Origin: Limnobacter thiooxidans
GTDB taxonomy: Bacteria > Pseudomonadota > Gammaproteobacteria > Burkholderiales > Burkholderiaceae_B
Reading direction: 5' to 3'
Assembly: GCF_036323495.1 (NCBI RefSeq)
Contig: NZ_AP028947.1
Location: 124,001 to 188,000, forward strand
DNA length: 64,000 nucleotides
Shown here: one piece after another, positions 53,766-63,228 of the stretch
Numbering within the stretch: position 1 is the first letter of the stretch
Layout: each line of letters begins with the position of its first letter
Translations under genes and position numbers: made by a program
The notes under the pieces: model-generated
Told to the model about the DNA's origin: nothing
What the model saw: the letters and a program-made list of their open reading frames with translations, nothing else
The model's database searches: none

Positions 53766-54698
53766 GTGAGCATGATCAAACTACCCACCCGAGTCACCCT
53801 TGTTGAAGTCGGCCCCCGCGATGGGCTTCAAAACGAGAAAACACCCATCGCCACGGCCATCAAGGTGGACCTGTGCAAACAGTTGATCGAGGCAGGCATA
53901 CAACGTCTTGAAGCTGCCGCTTTTGTGTCTCCGAAATGGGTGCCGCAAATGGCTGATGGCACGGATGTGTTGGCGGGTTTGAAGGCAATGCCCTCGCTGA
54001 ACAGCTACAAAGTGTCTTATTCCGCACTGGTGCCCAACCTCAAAGGAATGGAGGCCGCCATTGAAGCGGGTGTTCAGGAGGCCGTAGTCTTCACCGCAGC
54101 CTCGGAAGCCTTCACCGCCAAGAACATCAACTGCACGATTGCTGAAAGTATTGAGCGATTCAGACCTGTGGCTGAACTGGCCCGTGCGCACAACATTCAT
54201 TTGCGCGGTTCAATTTCCTGTGCGCTGGGTTGTCCCTATCAAGGCGAAGTGCCCATTCAAAGTGCGGCCGAGGTGGCCTTGCGTCTGCAAGACATCGGTG
54301 TACAGGAATTCGACGTGGCTGACACCATCGGCATTGGCACTGCTTTGCGTGTAAGTCAGGTGTTTGAGGCCGTGGGCAAGCAAGTTGGCTTGAACCGCGT
54401 GGCAGGTCATTTTCATGACACCTATGGCCAGGCATTGGCCAACATCCTGGCAGCACTGCAGTTGGGCGTGTCCACATTTCACAGTTCAATTGCCGGTTTG
54501 GGCGGTTGCCCCTATGCGAAGGGCGCCACGGGCAACGTGGCCACCGAGGATGTGGTGTACCTGTTGCACGGCATGGGCATTGAAACCGGTCTGGATTTGC
54601 ACAAGCTGGTCAGCACGGGCGCATGGATTTCAGGAACCATCGGCAAACCGTATGGCAGTCGATCAGGGCGTGCGCTCTGGAGCAGGAAAAACGTCTAG
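53766..54698 (+). CDS. liuE: Hydroxymethylglutaryl-CoA lyase
   Basis: 310 residues from GTG 53766 (ATG 53772 is also possible), two bases after liuD. TIM-barrel motifs: VTLVEVGPRDGLQNEKTPI, AAAFVSPKWVPQMADG, FDVADTIGIGTALRVSQV, VAGHFHDTYGQALANILAALQLGVSTFHSSIAGLGGCPYAKGATGNVATEDVVYLL. The GGCPYAKGATGN signature with catalytic Cys and the metal-binding HFHDTYG are both intact. It splits HMG-CoA into acetyl-CoA and acetoacetate, ending leucine degradation. The liu operon converges here with the sensor kinase operon; only 14 bases separate the stops. Confidence 0.93.
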   Translation: MSMIKLPTRVTLVEVGPRDGLQNEKTPIATAIKVDLCKQLIEAGIQRLEAAAFVSPKWVPQMADGTDVLAGLKAMPSLNSYKVSYSALVPNLKGMEAAIEAGVQEAVVFTAASEAFTAKNINCTIAESIERFRPVAELARAHNIHLRGSISCALGCPYQGEVPIQSAAEVALRLQDIGVQEFDVADTIGIGTALRVSQVFEAVGKQVGLNRVAGHFHDTYGQALANILAALQLGVSTFHSSIAGLGGCPYAKGATGNVATEDVVYLLHGMGIETGLDLHKLVSTGAWISGTIGKPYGSRSGRALWSRKNV

Positions 54699-54712
54699 GC
54701 ACAAGGCCATAC

Positions 54713-56623
54713 TCATCGTTTTCTGACTTTGGGTATGCTGATTTGAACTGACACCCCAGGCCCCGGGTTCGCATTGTTGACCAATAAGTCCACACAAATC
54801 GACTTGGCGCGAATGTTCATGTGGGCCAGGCCGCGCCCCCGGCCAAGGGTGTGTTTGGGTAAACCCAGGCCGTTGTCACGAATGGTCAGCTGAACAAGAT
54901 TGGCAAGTTCGTCCCATCGCACGCTAAGCTCAATCTGCGTGGCCTGCGCATGCTTCAGGGTGTTGGCGAATACCTCTTGTACCATTCTCAGCAAATCGAA
55001 CAAATCCCGGGAGGTATAGCCTTCCAGTTTCGGAACATCGTGCACGCGCCACAGCAAGGTTACTCCACTGGCTTTCAGGCGGCGGTCGTAGCGCCACCTG
55101 AAATTGCCCAGCAAGGCCAGCAAGTCATCGCTTTGCGGGTCCAGCGAGTCGATGGCCATGCGCAAATCGTCCAGACATTCCTGAAGGACATCCCGCATCT
55201 CATCCTGTTCCAGTGGGCGTGTTTCACTGAGGTTGAGCGCTGATACCAAACTGGAACCCACGCCATCGTGAATGTCCTGCATGATCCGTTTGCGTTCATC
55301 GTCCAGAGTGCGCTGTTGTTCGATCTTGCGCAGCAAATTGAACTGTTGAAACAATTGCCGTTCCCGCACAGCCAGTTCGGAATTCAAGCCCTCGTTGGAC
55401 TGTTTCAACGCAACAAGCAGGGCATTGTGACGCCTGTAAATAATCCAGCAGGCTGAGACGAAAAGCAGAATGCCGGTGTACTGGGACAGCAGTACCGACT
55501 CAATCGGCAAGGCTTCCATCATGATGCTGAGGTCTCGTATGCTCAGTAATACAAACAGGATAGAGCTGCACCCCAGAATGGCCCCCTCAAAGTTTTGAGT
55601 CCGCCAGGAATAGGCCAGCAACATCACATTGAGAAAAAATATGAAGGGTATGACAGGAAGAAGCAGCCAGAAGGTGAACTGGAGAATCTCCTGCCCACCC
55701 ACGGCGAACGTTAATGCGGTCAGCAACACCCCGTAAGCCATCAAGCCATATCGCATCCATTTCCAGTTCAAACCCATGTAACGGATCAGGAACATGCCAT
55801 ACAGGCAGGCAAACCAGGCATGCAGGCTGTGCACCAGCTGCCCCCATTTGGCGTGCGGTAGTGGGGCCCAATCCATGAAGTACCCGGTGTTGCGCACCGC
55901 AAACACCATCACCGCCAGGCTGAGAAACAGAAAACCTTCCTGTTCCCTGAACACGCGTGCAAACAGCAGCAGCATTACACCGCTGCCAAAGGCAATCAGG
56001 GTGGCCAGCATGGAACCCGTCACCTGCCAACGGTAGGCTGTGGCATACAGTGGCTCCAGGTCAGCGCTGGGGCCAAGCCACAGGCGCCCAAGGCCACTGC
56101 GGTAGTTTCGATAACCGGCAACCTGAACTTGCAGCACATTGTTGCCACTGTTCAGTAACTCGGGGGAAAACTGAAAAAGGTAGGGGCGGTTCCAGTGACG
56201 TGTCAGTTCACCTTGCATGGATCCCAAGCCGCCGATCCAGTATCCATTGAGATAAGCCTGCGCATTCATGATGGCTTTGGGAATAAACAAGGTATCTGGC
56301 TTGGGCTTGGCCGGGTCGAGATTGAAGTCGATGCGATACCAGCCATCGCCTTCAAAATCAGGTTTTGATTTGTCCCAGGTGTCAGGCAAGGAAATCTGTT
56401 GCGCCCCATTCTGTTGAAGTGCCTGACTGGATGTCCATTCACCGGAATCCGAGAAAAGAACCTGTGCCTGAGTCAGGAAATACCCCGACTTCTGCAAATC
56501 CGGATTGCCCAGCACATGGAGCGGTGCCTTGAACGTGCCCAACAAGGCCAACAACAAGGTGCCGGAAAACAGCAGGCAGAATTGCCATACAAAACGAGAT
56601 TTTGGTTGCTGAACTGCTGACAT
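54713..56623 (-). CDS. Sensor histidine kinase with jelly-roll-like sensor and 7TM region
   Basis: 636 residues from ATG 56623. An N-terminal membrane segment is followed by an extracytoplasmic beta domain (~40-190: ISLPDTWDK...FEGDGWYRIDFNLD, LFIPKAIMNAQAYLNGYWIGGLGSMQGELTRHWNRPYLFQFSPELLNSGNNVLQVQVAGY). That pattern resembles the sugar-binding jelly roll of glycosidases and DISMED2 sensors. About seven transmembrane helices (~200-400) follow, then a coiled coil, the HisKA_3 phosphoacceptor ERKRIMQDIHDGVGSSLVSALN (His452) and an ATPase domain (EVFANTLKHAQATQIELS, IRDNGLGLP). The start overlaps the regulator gene's stop (TGATG), making it one unit with that regulator. Confidence 0.87.
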   Translation of the reverse strand: MSAVQQPKSRFVWQFCLLFSGTLLLALLGTFKAPLHVLGNPDLQKSGYFLTQAQVLFSDSGEWTSSQALQQNGAQQISLPDTWDKSKPDFEGDGWYRIDFNLDPAKPKPDTLFIPKAIMNAQAYLNGYWIGGLGSMQGELTRHWNRPYLFQFSPELLNSGNNVLQVQVAGYRNYRSGLGRLWLGPSADLEPLYATAYRWQVTGSMLATLIAFGSGVMLLLFARVFREQEGFLFLSLAVMVFAVRNTGYFMDWAPLPHAKWGQLVHSLHAWFACLYGMFLIRYMGLNWKWMRYGLMAYGVLLTALTFAVGGQEILQFTFWLLLPVIPFIFFLNVMLLAYSWRTQNFEGAILGCSSILFVLLSIRDLSIMMEALPIESVLLSQYTGILLFVSACWIIYRRHNALLVALKQSNEGLNSELAVRERQLFQQFNLLRKIEQQRTLDDERKRIMQDIHDGVGSSLVSALNLSETRPLEQDEMRDVLQECLDDLRMAIDSLDPQSDDLLALLGNFRWRYDRRLKASGVTLLWRVHDVPKLEGYTSRDLFDLLRMVQEVFANTLKHAQATQIELSVRWDELANLVQLTIRDNGLGLPKHTLGRGRGLAHMNIRAKSICVDLLVNNANPGPGVSVQISIPKVRKR

Positions 56624-57336
56624 CAGAGGTCAAGTAGTCCAAGCAGCGACGCTTCATACACCGCTTCCGAGCGGCTGTGAACATGCAGTTTTTTGTAAAT
56701 CCGTTTCACATGTGTGGACACGGTGTGGGTAGAAATACCCATTTGGGCCGCTATTTCCTGGGCAGTAAATCCCCTCGCCACCTGCTGAATTACCTTCAAC
56801 TCCCTGTCCGTGATGCTGCCTGCATTTGGCGAGGTTTTCTGGGTGATTTTGTCCTGCTGCAAACCTGGTTCGGGCACGCGCTCGTTTTGCATTCGAAACA
56901 GCAGTTGCCGCGCAACCAGCGGACTGATGGGCGAGCCCCCATTGGCCACCTCGACAATGTGGTTGATCAACTCTTCATTGGAATAGTCTTTCAGCAGATA
57001 ACCCGTGGCACCTGCTTCAAGGCTGCGCACCACATGGTCTTCGTCGCCAAAGGTAGTGATCACCAGTGGCTCAACCTCGGGTTTGTTCTTGCTCAGCCAC
57101 CGGATGATCTCGATACCCGATGAGTCAGGAAGCCCAAGGTCAATCAAGGCCACTTTGGGCTGCGTCATGAAAAGCAGGGAATAGGCGTCCTGAACCGTGC
57201 TGGCCAAGCCCAGCAAACGCAATGCACTGCTGGACTGCAACACCTGAACCAGGTGGTCTTGTGTGGCTGGTTCATCCTCCACGAGAATGACGCCGATTGG
57301 CTCCATGTCAACAGCTTGGTCGGCGCTCATGGTCAT
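56623..57336 (-). CDS. NarL-type response regulator paired with the jelly-roll kinase
   Basis: 237 residues from ATG 57336. The receiver domain (residues 14-135) has VILVEDEPATQDHL and VALIDLGLPDS with phospho-acceptor Asp66, Thr in the LVITTFGDEDH segment and Lys in GYLLKDYSNEE. The C-terminal LuxR-type helix-turn-helix is ITDRELKVIQQVARGFTAQEIAAQMGISTHTVSTHVKRIYKKLHVHSRSEAVYEA. It is translationally coupled to the following kinase gene. A second regulator lies 101 bases upstream on the same strand with a similar layout. Targets could include the T2SS operon, but no binding site is evident. Confidence 0.9.
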   Translation of the reverse strand: MTMSADQAVDMEPIGVILVEDEPATQDHLVQVLQSSSALRLLGLASTVQDAYSLLFMTQPKVALIDLGLPDSSGIEIIRWLSKNKPEVEPLVITTFGDEDHVVRSLEAGATGYLLKDYSNEELINHIVEVANGGSPISPLVARQLLFRMQNERVPEPGLQQDKITQKTSPNAGSITDRELKVIQQVARGFTAQEIAAQMGISTHTVSTHVKRIYKKLHVHSRSEAVYEASLLGLLDL

Positions 57337-57437
57337 GAACAGGATTCTTTCAGGTTCGTTGGTATTTGGTTGAAATGCTACGCTTTACACGCTGACTTGC
57401 ACACCCACGCAATTAGGTCCCCTGACCGTTTACCGTC

Positions 57438-58166
57438 TCAGAAGTCCTTGAAACTGATCAGTCCCAGTTCACTGGCCCTGTGAACAGCGCTTGTCCGTGA
57501 ATTCACTGCAAGCTTCTTGTAAATTCGCTTCACATAGGTGCTCACTGTGTTGATACTCACGCCCATCATGCTGGCAATTTCTGCCTGCAAGAAGCCTTTG
57601 GCCACCATTTCGAGAACCTCCTGTTCCCGGTCTGAAAGCGGGGTAAATTCAGCAGCTTCAAATGGCGCAGGCGCTGCAGCATTGGTGTTTGCAGAAAGGG
57701 CTTCGCCTGTAAATGCACCCCGAAAACGGTTCAGCAAACGCCGGGCAATCAAGGGGCTGATCGGAGAGCCGCCCGCCCGCAACTGCTTCAAACGTTCCAG
57801 AACTTCGGGGGGGCGGGTGTCTTTGGTGAGGTAACCGGTGGCCCCGGCCTCGATGCAGGCGATGACGTGGCTTTCATCTGACAGCACTGTCAGTACCATG
57901 CTTTCGCAGTTGGGCACATGTTCGTGAATGTGTTTGATCAACGCCAGCCCGTTGCCATCCGGCAGTCCAAGATCGATCAGCGCCACATCGGGTTGTAGTT
58001 CGTCAAGCGCCGCAAAGGCCTCGCTCAAGGAATGGCATTGACCGAGAAGGGTCAATGCCGGGTCCAGTTCAATGGCCTGTTTCAGGCTGTCCTGTAATTG
58101 CTCGTCGTCATCGACCAACAGCACCCGGATTGTTTTTCCCCGCACTTCACTTTGGATAATACTCAT
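57438..58166 (-). CDS. NarL-type response regulator embedded in the T2SS operon
   Basis: 242 residues from ATG 58166, overlapping the gspF stop by four bases (ATGA). The receiver has VLLVDDDEQLQDSL, VALIDLGLPDG with Asp65, and GYLTKDTRPPEVL. The LuxR-type domain is LSDREQEVLEMVAKGFLQAEIASMMGVSINTVSTYVKRIYKKLAVNSRTSAVHRA. A linker rich in Ala and Asn separates the domains. It resembles the neighbouring regulator (GGSPISPL block shared: VANGGSPISPLVARQLL and LRAGGSPISPLIARRLL), so the two are probably duplicates. The tight coupling to gspF indicates expression with the secretion system. Its kinase could be the one downstream or an orphan. Confidence 0.9.
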   Translation of the reverse strand: MSIIQSEVRGKTIRVLLVDDDEQLQDSLKQAIELDPALTLLGQCHSLSEAFAALDELQPDVALIDLGLPDGNGLALIKHIHEHVPNCESMVLTVLSDESHVIACIEAGATGYLTKDTRPPEVLERLKQLRAGGSPISPLIARRLLNRFRGAFTGEALSANTNAAAPAPFEAAEFTPLSDREQEVLEMVAKGFLQAEIASMMGVSINTVSTYVKRIYKKLAVNSRTSAVHRASELGLISFKDF

Positions 58167-59377
58167 TGAATCAACTGGTTCACTTCAATAATCGGCATCA
58201 TGACCGCCAAAACAATCAGTAACACGATCAGACCCATCACCAGGATCAGGATCGGCTCCATCAGGCTGGTCAGCCACATCGCCTTGCGCTCCACTTCTGT
58301 GCGCTGGCTTTCCGAGGCTCGCTCCAGCATCGCCGCCAACTGGCCCGTGGCCTCGCCGCTGGCCACAAGATGGGTCAGTACCGGTGGAAACAGGCCGCTT
58401 TTTCCCATGGCCTTGCTCAAACCGCTGCCTTCTTTCACCCGCTCCTGTACATCGACCATGGCCAGTTGCAAGGCCGAGTTACCCAAGGTGCGGTTGGCGG
58501 CAGCCAGGGCCTTGAGAATAGGTACACCACTGCCCACAAGAATAGATAGGGTAGATGCCAGTCGTGCGGTGTTCACTGCCCGAACAAAAGGACCGATCAC
58601 CGGAATGGTCAACACCGATTCGTCGAATTTCAGCTTGAAAGCTTTGTTCTTGAGCGCATTGCGAAACAGGTAAACAGCCAACGCCAAGGTCAGGGCCATC
58701 AGCCAGCCCCAGTCCCGCAGCACGTCTGAAAGGGCAATCATGACCAGGGTCAGTGTGGGCAATTGCTGGTTGTTACTTTCAAACACGGTCACCACTTGCG
58801 GCACCACGTAGGTCAACAGGCCAATGACAACCATCAGGGCCACCACGGTCACAATGGCCGGGTAAATGAATGCGGCACTGACTTTTTGTTGCAGGGCTTG
58901 CCGTGCTTCCAGCGCATCGGCCAGCTTGGAAAGTACCCCACCCAGGTCGCCGGTGTTCTCACCAGCAGCCACAGTGGCCACGTACATTTCGGGGAATGCT
59001 TTTGGGTATTGGGCCAGGGCTTGGCTCAGGGGGGTGCCAGAAACCACTTCCGAGCGAATGCTGTTGATCCGTTCCCGTATCAGGGGTTTCTCGGCTTGTT
59101 CAACCAGCGCCGCCAAGGCCTGGGCCAGTGCAAGCCGAGCCTGTAACAGGCTGGCCAACTGTCGGGTCAACAACACCACCTCGCGGGTGCTCAGTTCCCG
59201 GTCAAAACGCCCAGCCTTTTTGCCTGTCATCTTGGCGCTGCCCACTTCCAGCACTTCGATGGGGGTCATTCCCTGCATCCGCATCTGGTTGCGTGCGGCG
59301 CGGGGCGAATCGGCTTCCATCGAGCCTTTGACCGTTTTGCCTTGGGCGTTTAATGCCTCGTATCTGAATACTGCCAT
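58163..59377 (-). CDS. gspF: Type II secretion inner membrane protein GspF
   Basis: 404 residues from ATG 59377. Two T2SSF domains: LLTRQLASLLQARLALAQALAALVEQAEKP, AFPEMYVATVAAGENTGDLGGVLSKLADALEARQALQQKV, and the C-terminal LASTLSILVGSGVPILKALAAANRTLGNSALQLAM plus LVASGEATGQLAAMLERASESQRTEVERKAMW. Three transmembrane helices are visible (FIYPAIVTVVALMVVIGLLTYVVP, WLMALTLALAVYLF, LILVMGLIVLLIVLAVMMP). GspF is the polytopic core of the T2SS inner-membrane platform. It lies 18 bases after gspE. Confidence 0.93.
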   Translation of the reverse strand: MAVFRYEALNAQGKTVKGSMEADSPRAARNQMRMQGMTPIEVLEVGSAKMTGKKAGRFDRELSTREVVLLTRQLASLLQARLALAQALAALVEQAEKPLIRERINSIRSEVVSGTPLSQALAQYPKAFPEMYVATVAAGENTGDLGGVLSKLADALEARQALQQKVSAAFIYPAIVTVVALMVVIGLLTYVVPQVVTVFESNNQQLPTLTLVMIALSDVLRDWGWLMALTLALAVYLFRNALKNKAFKLKFDESVLTIPVIGPFVRAVNTARLASTLSILVGSGVPILKALAAANRTLGNSALQLAMVDVQERVKEGSGLSKAMGKSGLFPPVLTHLVASGEATGQLAAMLERASESQRTEVERKAMWLTSLMEPILILVMGLIVLLIVLAVMMPIIEVNQLIQ

Positions 59378-59395
59378 GGCTGCTCAGTGTCTCAC

Positions 59396-60859
59396 TTAGT
59401 CTCTTGTGACTCGAAGCAATTCTTCCAGCGTGGTAGTACCACTCTCTACCCAGCGCTGTCCGTCTTCCCGCATGTTTTTCATGCCCTTGGCCTGCGCGCG
59501 CTGGCGCATTTCTGCTTCGGAGTTTTCGTTGTGAACCATGGCGCGCAACTCGTCGTCCAGGGTGAACAGTTCATACACGCCCGTTCTTCCCACATAGCCC
59601 GTGTGTCCGCATTGGTCGCAGCCGTTGGCATGCCAATGGGCCTGCCCCAAGTCATTCAATGTGCTGGTTTTGCAGTGTGGGCACAAGCGGCGCACCAAGC
59701 GTTGGGCCAATACACCCAACAGGCTTGATGACAGCAGGAAAGGCTCGACACCCATGTCCACCAGCCGGGTCACCGCACTGACTGAATCGTTGGTGTGCAA
59801 GGTGGCCAGCACCAGGTGCCCCGTCAGTGATGCCTGTACCGCGATTTGCGCGGTTTCCAGGTCACGGATTTCGCCGATCATGATCACGTCAGGGTCTTGC
59901 CGCAAAATGGCGCGCAAGGCCTTGGCAAATGTCATGTCAATTTTTGTGTTCACCGGGGTCTGGCTGATGCCAGGCAAATCGTATTCCACCGGGTCTTCAA
60001 CCGTCATCACATTGGTGGTGCCGGAATCAATGCGCGACAACGCCGCGTACAGCGTGGTTGTTTTGCCGGAACCCGTGGGGCCTGTCACCAGGATAATGCC
60101 GTGTGGTGTGTTGCACAGGCGGTCCATTTCTTTCAGGGTGTGTTCAGGCATGCCCAGGCGGCTCAATTCAAGGCGGCCTGCTTCCTTGTCCAGCAAGCGC
60201 AGCACTGCGCGTTCGCCATGGCCTGTCGGCAGCGTGGACACTCGTACATCCATGGGCTTGCCACCAATTCGCAGGGTAATGCGGCCGTCCTGGGGCAATC
60301 GCTTTTCAGCAATGTCCAGACTGGCCATGATCTTGATGCGGGAAATCAGTGCGGAATGCAGTTCGCGTCGGGGTTGCAACACATCGCGCAGGGTGCCGTC
60401 CACACGAAACCGTACAGCAGAATGGGTCTCGAAGGCTTCAATGTGAATGTCGGAAGCCCCGTCGCGGCTGGCTTGGGTCAGCAGGGCGTTGATCATGCGA
60501 ATAATTGGCGCATCGTCTTCGGTTTCCAGCAGGTCTTCCACTGCGGGAATGTCCTGCATCAACTGGTCCAGGTCCAGGTCGCCTGCCACCTCGTTGGCCA
60601 CCGCGGCTGCACTGGTTTCCTGATTTGAATACGCCTGGTTGATGGTTTTTTCAAGCGCCACAGCGTCTTCACAAAACACCCAGTCAATCGGGCAGGGGGC
60701 CACACGCTGCGCCTCAATCAAGGCATGGCTTGGCGTGCGCGGGCTGAAGGCCAGGCGCCACAATTCATTCTGGGCATCCAGACACAGCACCTGATTTTGC
60801 CTGGCAAAACCATAGTGCAGGCGGCCCACGGTCTGTGGGTTGAAATTCAACTCGCTCAA
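59396..60859 (-). CDS. gspE: Type II secretion ATPase GspE
   Basis: 487 residues from ATG 60859, overlapping gspD's stop by ATGA. N1E-like region first (~1-110), then the ATPase core: APIIRMINALLTQASRDGASDIHIEAFETHSAVRFRVDGTLRDV, Walker A LVTGPTGSGKTTTLYAAL (~258-266), Asp box MTVEDPVEYDLPGISQT, Walker B RQDPDVIMIGEIRDLETAQIAVQASLTGHLVLATLHTND. A zinc-binding CPHC...CDQCG pair (~391-417) marks GspE rather than PilT. It powers pseudopilus assembly in the cytosol. Confidence 0.95.
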   Translation of the reverse strand: MSELNFNPQTVGRLHYGFARQNQVLCLDAQNELWRLAFSPRTPSHALIEAQRVAPCPIDWVFCEDAVALEKTINQAYSNQETSAAAVANEVAGDLDLDQLMQDIPAVEDLLETEDDAPIIRMINALLTQASRDGASDIHIEAFETHSAVRFRVDGTLRDVLQPRRELHSALISRIKIMASLDIAEKRLPQDGRITLRIGGKPMDVRVSTLPTGHGERAVLRLLDKEAGRLELSRLGMPEHTLKEMDRLCNTPHGIILVTGPTGSGKTTTLYAALSRIDSGTTNVMTVEDPVEYDLPGISQTPVNTKIDMTFAKALRAILRQDPDVIMIGEIRDLETAQIAVQASLTGHLVLATLHTNDSVSAVTRLVDMGVEPFLLSSSLLGVLAQRLVRRLCPHCKTSTLNDLGQAHWHANGCDQCGHTGYVGRTGVYELFTLDDELRAMVHNENSEAEMRQRAQAKGMKNMREDGQRWVESGTTTLEELLRVTRD

Positions 60860-63228
60860 GGTTTTTTGCCTCGAATGATTCGACCGCCATTCGGACCGAC
60901 TTCTGCGTCACCACTGGCTTGGCCAGGGCGCGGAATCACCAGTATCTTGTTGCTCGGCGTCAGGTTAATGGTTTCTTCGCCTGGTGTTGTTTTCGCAGGG
61001 GCTGCCTCGGCAGCTGGTGCAACGGCCTGCGGTCTACGTGTCGGCAAAACAGGCGCTTCCATATTGGGCAAGCCAAATCGCTGTTCGGGCTGGTTTTCGC
61101 GCTGTAACTGGCGCATGTAGTCGTAGCGGTTGGTCACAATGCCCTGGGCCTGGTCTTCGTTGCGAACCACCACCGGGCGCAGGAAAACCATCAGGTTGGT
61201 TTTCTGGCGGCGGCGGTTGTCGTAACGGAAAAACTGGCCCAGAACGGGTACGTCACCCAAGCCTGGTACTTTTTCCTCGTTGCCGGTGACCCGGTCTTCA
61301 ACCAGACCGCCCAGCACGATGATGTTGCCCGATTCCACCAATACATTGCTTTCAATGGACCGCTTGTTGGTGATAATGCCCGACACGTTGGTGCTGTCCA
61401 CTACCGAGCTTACTTCCTGGAAAATTCCCAGTTTCACAATGCCGCCTTCCGACACCTGGGGTTTCACCCGCAAGGTCAGGCCCACGTCCTGACGTTCAAT
61501 GGTCTGGAATGGGTTGACCGTGGCGCCATTGCCGCCGCTGTTGGTGAACTGCCCGGTGATGAATGGCACGTTCTGGCCGATCACGATTTTGGCTTCCTCG
61601 TTGTCCAGCGTCAAAATGTTTGGTGTGGACAGGATGTTGGCGTTGGCTTTGCTTTCCAGCGCGCGGGCCAAAAAGCCCAAATTGGAAATGGTACCAATGC
61701 CTGGAATGTTCACCTGCCCGTCGATCACGCCAATGTTCAGGCCACGGCCCACCGAACCCAGGTTGGTTGCGGCACCCAGAATGTTGGCCCCTGAGCCGGG
61801 GGCGTTGAAATTGGTGCCACCGATGACGCGAACACCGTTAGCACCCACACCGGAAAGTCCCTGGAACTGAATACCGAATTCGGCCGCCTTGTCTGTGGAC
61901 ACTTCCACAATCAGCGATTCGACAAACACCTGTGCACGCCGCACATCCAGCTTCTCGATGATCGAACGCAGGTTGCGATAGATCGGTTCGGGCGCGGTAA
62001 TGATCAATGAGTTGGTGGACGGGTCGGCCTGTACAATACCGCCGTTGTTCAATTCCACGTTGCCTGACGCAGAGCTGAGTTGTCCGCTTGAAGAACCGCC
62101 CAGCGCTGATGAGCCCAAGCCTGGGCTGCCATTGGTCACATTTCGTGTGGAATTGTTGTTGTTGGGGTTGTCGTTGGTCAATCCGCCTGCAAGCCCGCCG
62201 CCTGAGGAAAGCTGGTTCAGGCCGGAATTGCTGTTTTCTGAAATCGGGCTGCTGCTCAACACGGCCTGCAAGGTTTTGGCAAGTTTCGCGGCTTCCGCGT
62301 TTTTCAGGTAAACCACCCACACATTGCCCGGTTGCTTGGTGGGTTGGTCCAGTTTGGCAATCAGTGCCTTGGCCAGGTTCAGGCGCGCCTTGCTGGGTGT
62401 TCTCAGCAACAGCGAATTGGTGCGTGGGTCTGCCATGACCGAAAGCCGTTGGCCCGCATCCACTGCAGCGCCGGTGCCCCGGTTGCCCTCATCCAGCATG
62501 CGACCGAGAATGGCCGCCAGGTCAACCGCCAGAGCATGCTCAAGGGGCACCACCTCCAGGTCACCGGAATAGGGCCCATCAATGCTCGCAATGATTCTCG
62601 CAATGCGCTGCAAGTTGTCTGCGTAATCAGTAATCACCAGGGTGTTGTTGTTGGGGTAGGCCGCAATCGTGTTGTTGGGCGCAATCAACGGGCGTAGCAC
62701 CGGCACCAGCGCCGTGGCTGATTCGTAGTTCAGCTGAAACACCTGGGTCACAATGGCGTTGCCACTTTGGCTCATCGCGCGTCGTGGGTCAACGGTGTTG
62801 TTGGCCTGCACCTTGGCATCGTTTTCCGGTAGCACACGTGCTACACCACCGCTTTCCACAATGGTGAAGCCTTGCAGGCGCAATGCGGCCAACAGGGCAT
62901 TCTTGGCATCTTTGGCGCTCAAGGGCTCGGGCGATACCAGGGAAATGGTGCCCCGCACTCGGGGGTCCACCACGAAGGTTTGATTGGTGAAGGAGCCAAT
63001 TGCCCGCACGACGGCATCAATTTCCGCATTCACAAAATTCAATGCAAAACGGTCTTCCTGACTGTTCTGTGGTCTCGCATTGCTTTGCAAATCCAGGTTT
63101 TGTGCGTGACCGCCAGCTCCCAGCCCCAATCCCATCGACGCCACAGCCAAGCTCAGCAGTGAGCGTTTCATTCGTCCCATGTGTGCAGTGTTCAAGCTCA
63201 CTGTTCCTTTTCTTTTTGCTTCTGTCAT
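60856..63228 (-). CDS. gspD: Type II secretion outer membrane secretin GspD
   Basis: 790 residues if started at ATG 63228 (TGATG overlap with the upstream gene); GTG 63201 or ATG 63171 would give a shorter signal peptide. Signal MKRSLLSLAVASMGLGLGAGGHAQ. The N0 to N3 domains follow (FALNFVNAEIDAVVRAIGSFTNQTFVVDPRVRG, GFTIVESGGVARVLPEND, ALVPVLRPLIAPNNTIAAYPNNNTLVITDYADNLQRI). A Ser/Asn/Gly-rich insert lies near 320-390. The secretin core has FVESLIVEVSTDKAAEFG, ILSTPNILTLDNEEAKIVIGQNVPF and VPGLGDVPVLGQFFRYD. The C-terminal ~90 residues are Pro/Ala-rich. It forms the outer-membrane pore. Confidence 0.94.
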   Translation of the reverse strand: MTEAKRKGTVSLNTAHMGRMKRSLLSLAVASMGLGLGAGGHAQNLDLQSNARPQNSQEDRFALNFVNAEIDAVVRAIGSFTNQTFVVDPRVRGTISLVSPEPLSAKDAKNALLAALRLQGFTIVESGGVARVLPENDAKVQANNTVDPRRAMSQSGNAIVTQVFQLNYESATALVPVLRPLIAPNNTIAAYPNNNTLVITDYADNLQRIARIIASIDGPYSGDLEVVPLEHALAVDLAAILGRMLDEGNRGTGAAVDAGQRLSVMADPRTNSLLLRTPSKARLNLAKALIAKLDQPTKQPGNVWVVYLKNAEAAKLAKTLQAVLSSSPISENSNSGLNQLSSGGGLAGGLTNDNPNNNNSTRNVTNGSPGLGSSALGGSSSGQLSSASGNVELNNGGIVQADPSTNSLIITAPEPIYRNLRSIIEKLDVRRAQVFVESLIVEVSTDKAAEFGIQFQGLSGVGANGVRVIGGTNFNAPGSGANILGAATNLGSVGRGLNIGVIDGQVNIPGIGTISNLGFLARALESKANANILSTPNILTLDNEEAKIVIGQNVPFITGQFTNSGGNGATVNPFQTIERQDVGLTLRVKPQVSEGGIVKLGIFQEVSSVVDSTNVSGIITNKRSIESNVLVESGNIIVLGGLVEDRVTGNEEKVPGLGDVPVLGQFFRYDNRRRQKTNLMVFLRPVVVRNEDQAQGIVTNRYDYMRQLQRENQPEQRFGLPNMEAPVLPTRRPQAVAPAAEAAPAKTTPGEETINLTPSNKILVIPRPGQASGDAEVGPNGGRIIRGKKP

